A stretch of 64,000 nt of DNA from Norana najaformis. Taxonomy: Eukaryota; Annelida; Clitellata; Crassiclitellata; Hormogastridae. The notes beneath the pieces were generated by a model. It saw nothing but the letters and a program-made list of their open reading frames with translations, did not search any database and was not told the DNA's origin. The position numbers were made by a program, and so were the translations under genes. Where the stretch lies: NCBI GenBank assembly GCA_964023275.1, contig OZ029918.1, forward strand, positions 17,109,861 to 17,173,860, written 5' to 3'. Positions 47,870 to 59,509 of this stretch are shown here, one piece after another (positions within the stretch are counted from its first letter, which is position 1; each line of letters begins with the position of its first letter).

Positions 47870-48890
47870 TATCATATGCTACAGATACTTTAGCCCATTG
47901 TAGTGCACCGTCCTCTTGATTCACATTTGCATTGTAATTTTGTACATACTTACTTGACTAGATTTAGCGCAAACTGACTAGTTGTCATAATTTGTTAGCA
48001 ATTAGTTAAGAATGACCAGATTTAGTGTAATTTTAAGCCGGCCAGCAATAGTATAAGTAATTAGTTAAATAGAGAAGGCCAGTTTAGCTAATTTATGAAT
48101 ATTAAGTAGGTTTACTGGAGGTTTGCTGTGTATTGACTAAGCACGCACATTGAAATCCGTTGTTCAACGAGGCCAGTTTTAATTGTGTCAAAGCGAAACT
48201 GAAGGCAACCATAGTTCACCAAACGATCGGTCTTGACCATTAAAGTTGCAAGGCTGAGCATGACAGTGAAGAATTTGAAAATTCTGACATCATCCAGCAG
48301 ACGATCTTTTTGCAAAGGATTTAAGCGTGAAACGGTTGAAATTCGGAAGTCTTACTAAAGGTACCATACGCGATGGTCGTTTCGGACGCCTTGTAATTCT
48401 CAAGTTGGAGTCTATTCGGTCGATTTGACTGTACTAAGACGAGTAGAAGCGATCTTAGTTGCAAGGAGCAGTCTTAAAAGACTTACCGTTCGAAGTACGT
48501 CGAAATTAATGCTGAAATCGGACGATGCAGATTCGTCGCGAGTTATAACGAACTGAAGGAACCTAGATCGTCGTGTTCGAACGTGTCTTTGTTCGCGAAA
48601 CTGTGGACTAACTCATCATCGAGTTTGGTTGTCGAATGGTGGAACTTTCGATCGAAAATTCATCGAAAGAACAGAATGACTACTTGTCTACCAAGTGGTA
48701 ATCCAGCGTGGTATTGAGGAATCGCCATATTGCCTCTTTACGTTGAAGGATTCCGAGAAAACCGCACTGCCGCGTAAAAGGTAGACCATTCTTCTGTTGA
48801 AGAAAACTGAAATGGAGAATTTCATCTTGGGGAAGGGAGGTTAAATTTTACTACATCTGTAGCATAAATACGTTGCTGGCCTTTTAGGTA
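47870..48890 (+). repeat. 1-kb repeat family, copy B (possible solo LTR)
   Basis: Matches 10600-11630 in reverse orientation (see copy A). There are no ORFs of note. Diverged, with many indels, so copies are old. Confidence 0.5.
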
Positions 48891-50815
48891 AGGTAGTTAA
48901 ATTCTTTCATTTTATGAATGTAAATGAACTGTTTGGACGAATTAAATTGAATTGCTTTTAATAAAACATTTGAAATAGACATATAACATACCATATACTA
49001 TTTATAAACTCACGATAACATTAAATAGTTGAGTAAGGTGTACTACAACATATTATCAATGTTTGTAACAAATAGCTTGCTTATATATTTATATAGCGCC
49101 CTTAGGAATCTAATTTTGAATAGGTAAGTAATTTGCCTCAATAAAGAGAATTCGTTAAAATGAGACCAGACTGTTACACCCATCATCACCTTTCTACATT
49201 TGCATGTATTTCTATATATTTCTATATTTGCAACGCAGCTCAGTTCAGGAAATCTGAACGTGTCATCTGTCAACTCTAGATGGGAACCATTGGTTGAGCT
49301 CAGTATGTGTGCACAAGCTTACTACTGGTGACATTTCTAGGTGTTTAAATATTGCTTGCTAACTAATGAACTTTTTCTTTTTAATTATGTTTAGCATCAT
49401 TTTGGCTATCATAGAGAGCACATCTAATTTAGTTTCTCCTAAGTGGTGCAACATAAATGTCGAATTACAATTACAATGCTGTTCTAGGATCTCACTTATG
49501 CACTAAACCTACAAGTCTTCAGACTTAACGAAATTGTATCTTGCATTACCTTATAATTAACAAATAAACAAACTCTTTCAGTTTAATAAAGTTTATTAAA
49601 CTGGAACACATCTTCTCTATACATTTATAGATTTTATATATGTATTTATTAACCATTTAGTCACTTAGTCCAGTGTCGGTGGTTAACAGATTGACAATAA
49701 CATTTACATTTTAACCTCTAGCTCTATGTAAAGGAGATTGGAGCAAAACAGGATACTTAAGGCATTTTCAATTTTATGTCAGTAGTTAATAAAACTCATA
49801 TGCTGTTTTACACAAACAGCATAGCCCATTATATGTAACATCCAAAACAAAGAATATAGGCCTGAATACACTATATGTATAACTTAGTCAAATGTAACTT
49901 GAACTTGTTAAGACTTGAACTTTTTTTAACTTAACCCTCGAAAGCATTAAACGACAGCATCATTACAACACACTTTACTCAAAATGTTACTGAAATTATT
50001 CCTTTATGAAATCAAATCTCTCTTTGTTAAGTTTACAAAAGTGGTTCAAGCTGTTAGTTACAAACTTAATAACATGTCTGTCTACACCAGCACAGATACT
50101 GTGTCCACTTCAAACATAACTGACATCTGCTCTAGCCTTCAGCAGAGTACAACACATAACAGTAAAGACACTGAATTGTATCATCGTCATCTTTTAGAAT
50201 CTAGATTCTTACAGTTCAATACTTTTCGTCTCTTTTTTGGCTCTTTACTGCTTGGCTTTTTGTCTGACATTTTGATTTTGTTGCGTTATCGATAACAACA
50301 GACTTTTTAGTTGTCAATTTCTTGTTCAAAACGGATTTGTGAGTTTTTTATAACGTCTTTCATCAGTTTTGGTATTGTGGCCAAACTCTTCAGCAAGCTT
50401 TTCTTATAGACTAGTTGTAATGGCTAATGTTTTTCCAATTTTATTCAACAATCTCCTGAGCTGATGTGGTGCCTTGGGTAATAGTGATATTACAAAAGGC
50501 CCAGCAATGGCAGCAGCGTCATCAGTGGCCAATGGCTCAGTTGAAGTTGGCGAGGAGGGTGCTTCTTCATGGAGGCGGTTGATCAAGTTGGCACAGCTGA
50601 GGCTGGTGCTTCTTCATGAGTGGCAGCTAAGGACGCTGGCTCATCCAACAAGGCTGGTGTATCTGATGTCAGCAGCAGTATTGTATGTGTGTTTGCCTGA
50701 TCTGTAACATTACTGGATGCAAAATCAACAGCTGTGAACACAATTCGATATAGCAAGAAAATCTCTGTTTATAGAAACCATTCATAGAAACTTCTGCTGT
50801 CGCAGTTTTTATATA
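48891..50815. other. No recognisable gene
   Basis: A LINE-tail-like GGGCGCTATATAAATATA is seen on the minus strand near 49085-49105. A 103-codon plus-strand frame at 49984-50295 and short frames at 50404-50707 show no family motif. They may be low-complexity chance frames. Confidence 0.45.
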
Positions 50816-50820
50816 GGGGA

Positions 50821-51166
50821 AACATGTGTAATTTGCACCCCCTAACAAATATGTGCTTTTAAAGGGTTAAAGAATTTGCCGAGTGCCAAGCAAAATTGGC
50901 ACAAACATGTCCACATGCCCTAGAGTAATATGTAATGAAGCAATAGTTGTAAGTGTTATAGAAAATGTAAAAATGTAAGAATTGTGTTTTTAACATGTGT
51001 AATTTGCACCCCCTAACAAATATGCTTTTAAAGGGTTAAAGAATTTGCCGAGTGCCATGCAAAATTGGTACAAACATGTCCACACACCCTAGAGTAAGTA
51101 ATATGTAATGAAGCAATAGTTGTAAGTTTTATAGAAAATGTAAAAATGTAAGAAATGTGTTTTTAA
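50821..51166. repeat. Tandem duplication (about 171 bp) of the pogo left end
   Basis: Unit 1 (50821-50991) and unit 2 (50992-51166) both begin AACATGTGTAATTTGCACCC and differ by a few substitutions and small indels. Each unit includes the inner part of the terminal repeat. Confidence 0.85.
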
Positions 51167-51619
51167 AAAACTGATCCAATTTGCATGACTGTCATGTAAA
51201 TTGAACCTTTATGGTTTGTTTAAAACGTTTAACATAAGTAAGCTAAAAATGATAGTATATTTTCATTGAAGACCATTAATGCTTAATACATATCTTTTGA
51301 AGCACAAATATGGGCTTAGCTATTGTTGAAACATGTAACACTGTTAAACTCTCTCAAGAAATATCTCTTGACCTATTAGAAAGTGTAATTTTTCAAAATG
51401 CCTACTGAAATTACTTACAACTTTCGTATAAGTCTAAGCGGACTTAACTAACAAACTAAGTGCATAGGTAGCTCAATTGATGCAGAAAATAAACTTGGAA
51501 AGTCTTAACTTTTGAATTTTTGTTGTACCTTCTTGAAATCTTTAAATTGTCATAAAATTCCAAACAAACTTAACTCTTATGGAAAGTCTCAAAAACTTTC
51601 ATCGCCATTAGCTTTAAAT

Positions 51620-52657
51620 GCAAATGTTGCAATAATAATAATCTGAATTTGTCAAATTAGCACAATTCTCATGCGCCCGTCCTTCACAGCATTTACACTG
51701 GATGCAGTTTTCATTGTTATCATCACCACAGAGAATACAATTGTATTTCTCTGATTATACTGAAGGCATCCCTTGCCTCAGTTGTTTGGCCTTGGGCGTG
51801 CCATTCTTCTCTGTAGTTTCGCTCGTGTTCTTTGACCTGGGGCTATAGTTTTTCCTTTCGCAATCAGGTATCGATCTGACTGAGTTCTTTGTGCATTTCC
51901 TGTTCTTTGAACTGCACTCGTGGTTTTCCTCATAATTCATTGTCTGTTTAAGTTACCTTAGAGTTTTCGTTTGTATTTTGGATTCAAAAAGAGCTCTGTT
52001 GCATGGTGACGCTGTCAGCACATTTGCACCTAAACTTGGTCTTTTCCTGGTTTTTGCCTTGTCATCATAAACTTTTTGGGTAATGGGCTGATGTCACAAA
52101 TACCTATTCCATTTTCAGTTACAAATTATTCAAGGTCAAAGAATTGATATACTCTAGTTCTGTTGAACCTGGCAGCTCTTGCCAGAAAGGTTGGTTCTGC
52201 AGTACGCAGACTTATACTTTGGTGGCACTTTAGATTCCCTTCAACCATTCTTGTCCAGCCATTCTCTTTGCCAAATTAAATCGAGTTGGAATCCTATTGA
52301 CTTCTGTAATTTGGACTGCTAGTTCCCTTAATGAAGTAGTATTCATTCCATAAAATCACTCTTTCATTGAACGAAAATGCTGAGTTCTTCCTCAACATCC
52401 ACTGGTAAATCGCACGATCTCCCAAAAAATATTTGAGATCCAACTGCCAACTTATTTTTTCCATCAAGCCTTTGTTTTAGCATTGATTTTGGGACTCTAA
52501 ACTCTCTTGCCGCATTATTTAACTCATATCCTTTATAGCTTAGAGCATCAATAGCAGTTTCCATAGAACTTTCTGTCCACTTTCCATACTTTCCTTTTGC
52601 TAATCGATCTGACCTCTTTTGGCATTTTACTTGGAAACTTGTATGCCTATATACCAA
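51620..52657 (-). pseudogene. pogo transposase remnant with internal deletion
   Basis: The frame 52364-52657 contains KYGKWTESSMETAIDALSYK then NNAAREFRVPKSMLKQRLDG, a psq-type helix-turn-helix that binds the transposon ends in pogo/Tigger/jerky proteins. Downstream, a C-terminal region gives RTRKRPSLGA and ENHECSSKNRK, and then a cysteine cluster CILCGDDNNENCIQCKCC...HENC (near 51640-51745), like the terminal zinc finger of some pogo transposases. Only about 300 bp separate these parts, far too little for the CENP-B-like and DDE domains, so most of the enzyme is deleted. Not functional. Confidence 0.7.
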
Positions 52658-53201
52658 GCAAAATGGTCATGTTTTAGTATGGACATTTATAACCAGGATT
52701 TTATGACAGCAACATAAGGCAAGTAACCATTTCCATGGAACTTATCACTTATGATCTGGGGTACAGTTTATACAATAGTTTGTTTAAAATGGACCGCAGT
52801 CCAATTTAAACACCAGCAAGTGGTTCATTTTACACGAGTGCGAATAGTATTGAAATATTTTAAATGGATGTATGTGACTTGAGACTTGCAAGGGCCAACA
52901 TATATGAATAACAGGACTTTAAAAAGCACTTTCGCATGTCTATCTCCATTTAGCTGCCTAGTACTGAAAAGTACGCATATCTGACATGAAAGAGACTGCT
53001 TCATTACATCACTGAACACAGTTTTACTTAAAGCGACGACGTAATAAAACTAAAACTCTTGTCATCTTATCGGTTTCCGCACAAACAAACAATGCAACTG
53101 CGCATGCATTCGCGGCTTCCGCTAGTTCTCCGCTCTGCTAGTTTCGCTATATTAGGAAAGTTTCGATTTACACGCTGGTCCAAATTACACATGTTTCCCT
53201 A

Positions 53202-53948
53202 GGCAGTGCCGAACAATGCTCCAACTTGGAATGTTGTCATAACTTTTCACACATTTGTCCTTAGCCATTTTTCACATTTTTTGTAGTAAGTGGTGAAATG
53301 TTTCATAAAATGCAACATTCAGTGGTTGCAGTCGATGACTACTGTGGTAGCAGGACTGTCTCTGGTGAGATCAATAACCTCTATGTTGCACATGTGGGTA
53401 GCATGTCCATTAGGGTGGCCCTAATTTTTTCATTTTTGAAGTTTGTAACTCTCGCCCTCTCAAATGGTTTCATTTTAGTAAGAAACATTTTGTGTAAAAT
53501 TTGAAGCAGATTGATCTGCATTTAGATGTCGCTCAATGGGCCAAAGTTTACTATGTAATCAGCATGGTATGAACTCTTATGTACAGTGCACATGGCTCTT
53601 TTACACATGGTTCTTTGCACAATACACAGTTGCACATGGCTCTTTTGCACACATGTCCTTTTGCACACAGGTCTTTTGCACATGCGACTGACTTCCTATA
53701 TAAAATGGTAAACTAGCCACAACAGATGAGATGAACATCCACTAACCGAGAGACAATTCAAGCCAAAGAAGAATAGAGCCGAAGAAGACAGTTGAAGCCG
53801 ACATTCATCCACAGAGAACAGTTGTAGCAGCAGACGAAGAAGAAGACTGACAAAGACGAACGGAGCAGAAGAAGACAGTCGAAGCTGACACTCACCTACT
53901 GAGAACACATGGAGCAGCAGACAAAGGAGACAGTTTGACCTGAAAAAG
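53202..53948. repeat. Minisatellite-like tracts upstream of a transposase pseudogene
   Basis: At 53585-53690 a unit of about 13-18 bp (CTCTTTTGCACACATG and variants) occurs five to six times. At 53755-53935 two units of about 90 bp repeat (GAAGAAGACAG, GAAGC, GACA, GAGAACA, AGCAGCAGAC). The rest has no recognisable feature. Confidence 0.6.
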
Positions 53949-56136
53949 ATGGCAACACGTTCACAAGATTACCTAGTTAGCCCTGCAGAAGGGATAGAAG
54001 GAAGTAAACTATCATCAGAGAAGCAGGTCCTTGGCCACTTTATGCATTGCCAATAGCGTACTGAAAGAGGATATCCAAACGGCATCGACCCACGCCATAC
54101 AGCGAGTCGAAGATTTCTGGTCCCGCACTAGAATTCCAACCAAACATTGCCAATACTCGATCAGAAAGCTCTATGAATGGCAGGGGCTGAAGAAGAACAA
54201 GAGTCGTCAGTACCCGACTCAAACAGCCAAAGAAGCTACGTTTTTAGACAGGATCAGGGAACTGTTTGACATTGCACATGATAACGCCAAGGAGCTCATC
54301 AAGAATCAAGAAGAAAAGCTGACTTTGAAGCAACGCCCCAAATCACAGCCGATAAAGGGAGGACCGGGCTGCATGACAGGAGTCGACAAGGCGCTGCTCC
54401 AACAAGAGCAGAAGTAGATGGAGAAAGAGGAGACACTGCAAAGGAGGCGACAGTGATCCCAACTTCAAAAACATGCCCTTTTGGAGAAAGTTATATTGGA
54501 GAGCAGCAATGACTTGGAAGAAAGTCAGTGTGAATGTGAAGATCAAGATCCACGTTCCAGTACAAGTACTGCTAACCCGCCATGAAAAACGAGGATGCCA
54601 AAGTGTTATATCAACAGAACTGGCAGCTATGTTTGATCGATATTGACTGAGAGTGACAGGGTCGCCATGATGATGGTCTTTGAAGCATCTAGGGCTCTCA
54701 GACAAGACCCAGAAGTGCTTGCACTTAACAGGTCAACCATCCAACAGCTGAAAAGCAGCAGCTGCTGGCATTGTACAGGCATTCAAACCAAACGAGATCC
54801 TGACAGTCCACTGGCATAGCAAGCTGATGTTTGATTTGACAGGGAAAGAGAAAGTGAATAGGCTGCCTATTCGGGTTTCAACAAAGGGGGAGAAGAAACT
54901 GTTGTTAATTCCAAAGATACCCTCAGGGACCGGCCAAGCAGTGGCTGAAGCTGTGCACAACGGAATACGAGAATGGGGCCTGGAAAACTTGGTCAGGGGC
55001 ATGTGTTTTGACACAACCAGCTCTAACACTGGCCGATTATCTGGTGTCTGCGTCATTCTGGAACACCTACTGGGCCGGCCTCTTCTACACTTCGTCTGTT
55101 GACACCATATCATGGAACTTGTATTGGCTGCCACCTTTGGAATAAGTGTGGGGCCTAGCCACGGACCAGAAGTCGTCTTCAAACGGTTTCAAGAACAGTG
55201 GTCAGCCATCGACAAAGAAAGATATGACGATGCCTTCTCCAATGATTTCGCCTCATCTGAGCTCATCAATGTCCAAGACAAAGTCGTTGCTATCTATGAG
55301 CAGCAGCTGCAGGATCAGCAACCCCATGAGGACTACCACAAACTACTCCAACTAATGCTTGTTATTTTGGGAAGAACGCCAAATCATGGGACAAACTACC
55401 GAGCCCCTGGGCTGATGCATCAAGCTCACTGGATGTCGAAAGCATACACAGTATCAGTTTGGCTCTTCAGGTCACAGTTCAAACTGTCGGCAAGAGAATC
55501 TCGGGACTGCCATGTGTGAACATATTTCGCGCAAAACTTTACATCAAGTACTAGTTTGTGGCACCTGTGGCTTCCAAAGCAGCTAGAAATGACCTGCTTT
55601 TCCTGCAGCAACTTGAACTTACCTTCATCGCGATATTAGTGCTGCTATTTCAGACAAGCTAGCCAGTCACCTATGGTACCTTTCTAAGGATTTGATCCTT
55701 CTCAGCCTCTTTGTTCCGGAGGCGGACTTGACCACAAAATGGGCCATGCTGAAAGCATCAGCACAGAAAGAAGGAGCAAACAATCCATACAGAAAGAGGC
55801 AAACAACCCATTGCTACGCATAGAGGTGGACTTGGCAACGGTACAACAGAAGACATTCATTTTGTGACAGTGTGGAGCAGAAATGTATTTGGAACGTTGG
55901 GCTTGCTGGTTGGATTCCTAACTGAAGACTCTGATACATCGAACTGTATGGATGAATTCAAGGCTGCAGAGACAATCGTCAGCATACTAGCAGTCAACAA
56001 CGATTAAGCAGAGCGAGATGTCGCCATGATCCAAGACACAGCACACACAGGGCACTTTAAGAGTGAAGAACAGTTGCAGTATGCGCTTCAAGTTATTGAA
56101 CAGCGTCAGGAAAACTTTCCCGATGCAAGAAATTAA
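53949..56136 (+). pseudogene. Transposase-like gene of an unclassified family
   Basis: An ATG at 53949 opens MATRSQDYLVSPAEGIEGSK. After a frameshift the frame resumes (54031-54417) with AIQRVEDFWSRTRIPTKHC. The middle part has a CFDTTSSNTGRLSGVCVILE segment, then RPLLHFVCxHHIMELVLAA (55010-55130), which recalls the catalytic Asp and the C-H box of hAT-like DDE enzymes. Next are GPEVVFKRFQEQW, APGLMHQAHWMSKAYTVSVW and SHLWYLSKDL, and the C-terminus reads EEQLQYALQVIEQRQENFPD. I know this arrangement as a repeated, uncharacterised protein in aquatic invertebrate genomes; its superfamily is not certain. At least six stops or frameshifts show that it is dead. A piggyBac element sits 10 bp past its stop. 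Confidence 0.6.
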
Positions 56137-56146
56137 CGCTACTTAA

Positions 56147-58329
56147 CCCTCGAACTACCACTGGGGTCAAAAACGACCCCAGAGGATGTTTCCATTAGTG
56201 CTGCTCAGCCCCCATAAGTGATATCTAAACGAAATTTTATGACTTTATAGGTAATCCCATTTTATACAAAATTCCGAGTTTTATTCTGCATTTTCTTCCA
56301 CCAGATGGCGCAGGGATTGCATTTATACACTGAGTACCAACGGGGTCGTTTTTGACCCCAATGTAAACTGTATGATTATGGCATATGTTAATATAATAAA
56401 ATGCATTTTTATTGAAATGAAATTCATTTTTTGAAAGTATATTTTGCAAGAGAAACTGTTATAATTGATTATTTGGTTTTTTTATTATACACGATCAAAC
56501 CTTTTTGTTTAGATCATACTCTCTCTCTCTCTCAATTGGTTCTGTTGTACTTGCACAATTATTGCTGTATGAATGAAACAAAGATGGCCAGACGTAAATA
56601 TTCAGCACAAGAAGTAAGGAATATTCTTTTACAAGATTTTGACAGCGATCAATCTGAAGCTTCAGTAGACGATTCGGACGAAGGCGAAGATGATTATCAG
56701 CCATCGTCTGCAAGTACTGATTTTTCTGAAGTCGAAGACAGTAATCAAAGCGAGCCTGAACACCTAGTAGCCGTGGCACCTGCGGCGAATAGTGTTGCAA
56801 ATAGAAGAGGAAGAGGTAGAGGAAGAGGCACCTCCCTTGGTCGTGCTGGGAGTAGAGAACATAAGCCGCTGCCTGACGTTCACAGCCCTCCTGCAGTGAC
56901 AACAGAAAACAGAACTTCAGTGGGTCATCAGAGTAAATCTTGGCAATCAAAAGATGGAAAAACTTCATGGCAGAAAGCAGCCGTCAAGCAAGCCTCGGGA
57001 CGACAAAAGGCCGCAGATGTCATGTACAGTGCTCCGGGTCCAACCAGATTTGCAGCCAAAAATGTTGACAGTCCACTAACAGCCTTCCAACTATTTATGA
57101 GAAGTCCTATCCTAAAAGAAATACTAAAGTGGACAAATAAGGAAGGTAGTGCCATCTCCATGTATGGCGAAACATGGAATGATATTTCTGACAAGGAGCT
57201 GCTGTGTTTTTTAGGGCTTTATATCTTGGCTGGCGTGTACAAGTCAAGGAATGAAGCAGTACAGCAGATGTGGAGTTCAGACGATGGGCGTCCAGTTTTC
57301 AGCAACAGCATGGCTAGAAATCGATTCCAGAAGATATCACGTGCCCTAAGATTTGATGATGCGGCACGCAGAAGGGAACGTCAAGATCCTGACAAACTTG
57401 GACCTATAAGAAGAGTATTTGACATTTGGGAAAAACGCTACGGGATTCTTTTGAACCAGATGAAAATGTCACAGTTGATGAACAGTTGCTGACGTATCGT
57501 GGGCGAGTACCGTTCAAACAATATATCCCAAGTAAGCCTGGCAAGTATGGAATCAAGCTCTGGATGCTTTGTGACAGCATTACCTCCTATGTCTATCGCC
57601 TGCAGGTGTACATCGGAAGACAGGAAGGTCAGGACAGGGAACAAAATCAAGGAGAACGTGTTGTTCTTGTCCTGACCAGCAACATGCAAGGTTCTGGTAG
57701 AAATGTCACAGCTGACAACTTTTTCACCAGTCTTAGTCTAGCTCAGAAACTGTCCAAAAAGAAGATGACTCTGCTCGGCACCATCCGGAAAAACAGAAAG
57801 GAACTACCTCCAGAGTTCATAAACTCAAAGGGTCACGAAGCACTGGCATGTTCAAGCAAAGCACAGGAGACGCCACTTTTTATTACAGCTAGGCAAAGAG
57901 CTAATTGGAGAAAATACTGTTGCTGAACAACCTATGCCTCTGTCATCAGGTAAACCTGCCAAGAAACGGGCTCGCTGTGACTACTGCCCAAGGGAAAAAG
58001 ACAAAAAGACACACATTTGTTGTGCTGAATGCGGGCGTACTGCTTGCAAAGAGCATTCAAAGAACATTTGCACCAGCTGCAAGCCGTGACTCTGACGTTG
58101 TTTAAACAATCTATCTGACAGTTATGTTTGTTATTTTACTAACAATTCTTGACAAATTTATTGGTTCCAAATACAATAATAACAGTGAATATATGATACA
58201 TTTTAAATTTAAACTTTATTCTTATTAACTAGTTACTGAATTGAAACCAAAACTGCCCAAGTTTACATTGGGGTCATTTTTGACCCCAGTGGTATTCAGT
58301 GGTCGCAAAAATTTCTGGTAATTTGAGGG
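56147..58329 (+). mobile_element. piggyBac element with TTAA duplication
   Basis: The element is bounded by TTAA at 56143-56146 and 58330-58333. Terminal repeats are CCCTCGAACTACCA and, reversed, CCCTCAAATTACCA. Just inside, TACCACTGGGGTCAAAAA and a following GACCCCA occur at both ends; this unit is itself nearly palindromic (GGGGTC...GACCCC). A second GGGGTCGTTTTTGACCCCAA lies at 56344-56363. It is 2.18 kb long and is inserted in the 3' flank of the preceding pseudogene. Confidence 0.9.
56584..58089 (+). pseudogene. piggyBac transposase, frameshifted and internally deleted
   Basis: The start at 56584 (AAGATGG) gives MARRKYSAQEVRNILL, an acidic segment rich in Asp, Glu and Ser, and a GRGRGRG basic patch. 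The DDE_Tnp_1_7 core begins with TAFQLFMRSPIL, then CFLGLYILAGV and NRFQKISRALRFDD. Near 57430 a one-base shift moves the frame to DENVTVDEQLLTYRGRVPFK (first catalytic Asp) and LWMLCDS and NVTADNFFTSL (second region). At about 57893 the sequence jumps to LGKELIGE and a C-terminal cysteine-rich ribbon (CDYCPREKDKKTHICCAECG...C..HSKNICTSC). The segment with the third catalytic Asp is missing, so it cannot transpose alone. An in-frame ATG at 56569 is an alternative start. Confidence 0.85.
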
Positions 58330-58464
58330 TTAAGAAACCATAAAAGCATACTATATATTATACATTCAGTATAAAGCAGTTTGATTTTAAAACTGTTCTG
58401 TATCAATTCGAGGCTGTTAAATATACACTAAAACAGTAGTTTTCATTGCAGCTTGATTTCTTGC

Positions 58465-59385
58465 ATGGCTTAGTCAAACTGGTGGCAAACGGAGACGGCC
58501 TCTGCCCTTGTCCAGAGGATTCTTGATGCCACCTCTGTCCTTGACCTATGGATGTCCTCCAATCGCCTACGTCTGAACTGTAATAAGACCCAGTTCATTT
58601 GGCTTGGTGGCCGCTTGCAGCTCACCAAGATTGATCTCTCCTCCTTACGCCAGAGATTTCCGGATATCTCCTTCTCTACTACAGTCCGGGTTCTCGGGTT
58701 GTGTTGGATCAGGAGCTTACCCTGTCTGCTCATGTTAACAGCGTCTCTCGTTCTTGTTTTTACCATCTTCGTCAGCTCCACACCTTTCACCATACTCTTT
58801 CCTTCCACACTATCTCCACTCTGGTCCATGCCCTCATTTGCACTAGGGTTGACTTTGGTAACGCCATCTTTACCGGCCTATCGCTAGCCAACACTGCAAA
58901 GCTACAATCTGTGCTTAACTCTGCTACTCGTCTCATTGGGGGCATTCCAAAATATGGCCACATCTCATCTTATATTCGTGACATTCTTCACCGGCTTCCC
59001 GTCCAGCAGCATGTCCACTTTAAGATCCTCTCCCTCATGTGCAATTGTGTTGTTGGCTCTGCTCCCCTTTACCTCATTAACTTCTGCACTTGGTCTCCTT
59101 GTTGCCGGGCCGTAGCACCCTTCGCTCGGCCACTCAGGATCTCCTGTTTGTCCCTCGAATGCACACCGCTACTGCCCAGTCCAGAAGCTTTACCTACATT
59201 GGTCCCATTTGCTGGAATTGTCTCCCTCGAGAATTGCGACTTCAGCTCCTTTCTCTCCCCCTCTCAGTGTTCTTCAGGTGCCTGAAGACCGTACTGTTTA
59301 ACAGTGATTTTACTTTTACGGGTCGGAAGCACCTCTGTTGAGTTTATCCTCTAAGAGGCACTTTATAAATCTCAAATTACAATTA
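58465..59385 (+). pseudogene. LINE ORF2 C-terminal fragment, L2-like
   Basis: The frame opens within SALVQRILDATS, then MSSNRLRLNCNKTQFIWLGG. After a shift near 58700, LDQELTLSAHVNSVSRSCFY, QLHTFHHTLSF, DFGNAIFTGL, LQSVLNSATRLIGG and YIRDILHRLPVQQHVHFKIL follow. The end has CWNCLPREL in another frame and CLKTVLFNSDFT. The 3' tail is GTTTATCCTCTAAGAGGCAC and AATTACAATTA. It is the same family as the fragment in the dynein intron. Frameshifts near 58700 and 59090 inactivate it. Confidence 0.8.
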
Positions 59386-59509
59386 CACTATATGGCTAAA
59401 CATTAGGGTTGTTCAGTGACCTGTACACATTAAAATTTTTCATTCTAAATTTGCACATAATATTTTGTATAATATCAAGAATAACTTTAAAGGATGAGAC
59501 TTAATATTC

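Larger units (their letters stand above)
50816..53199 (-). mobile_element. pogo-type element with inverted repeats
   Basis: The ends GGGGAAACATGTGTAATTTG (from 50816) and, reversed from 53199, GGGAAACATGTGTAATTTG are flanked by TA on both sides (50814-50815 and 53200-53201), the target site of the Tc1/mariner-pogo superfamily. The minus strand encodes a pogo HTH domain and a C-terminal Cys/His finger. The catalytic part is largely lost. The left end is internally duplicated. Confidence 0.8.

Noticed and set aside
56518..56534. (CT)n run inside the piggyBac as a regulatory element
   Set aside because: A short simple repeat without further support.
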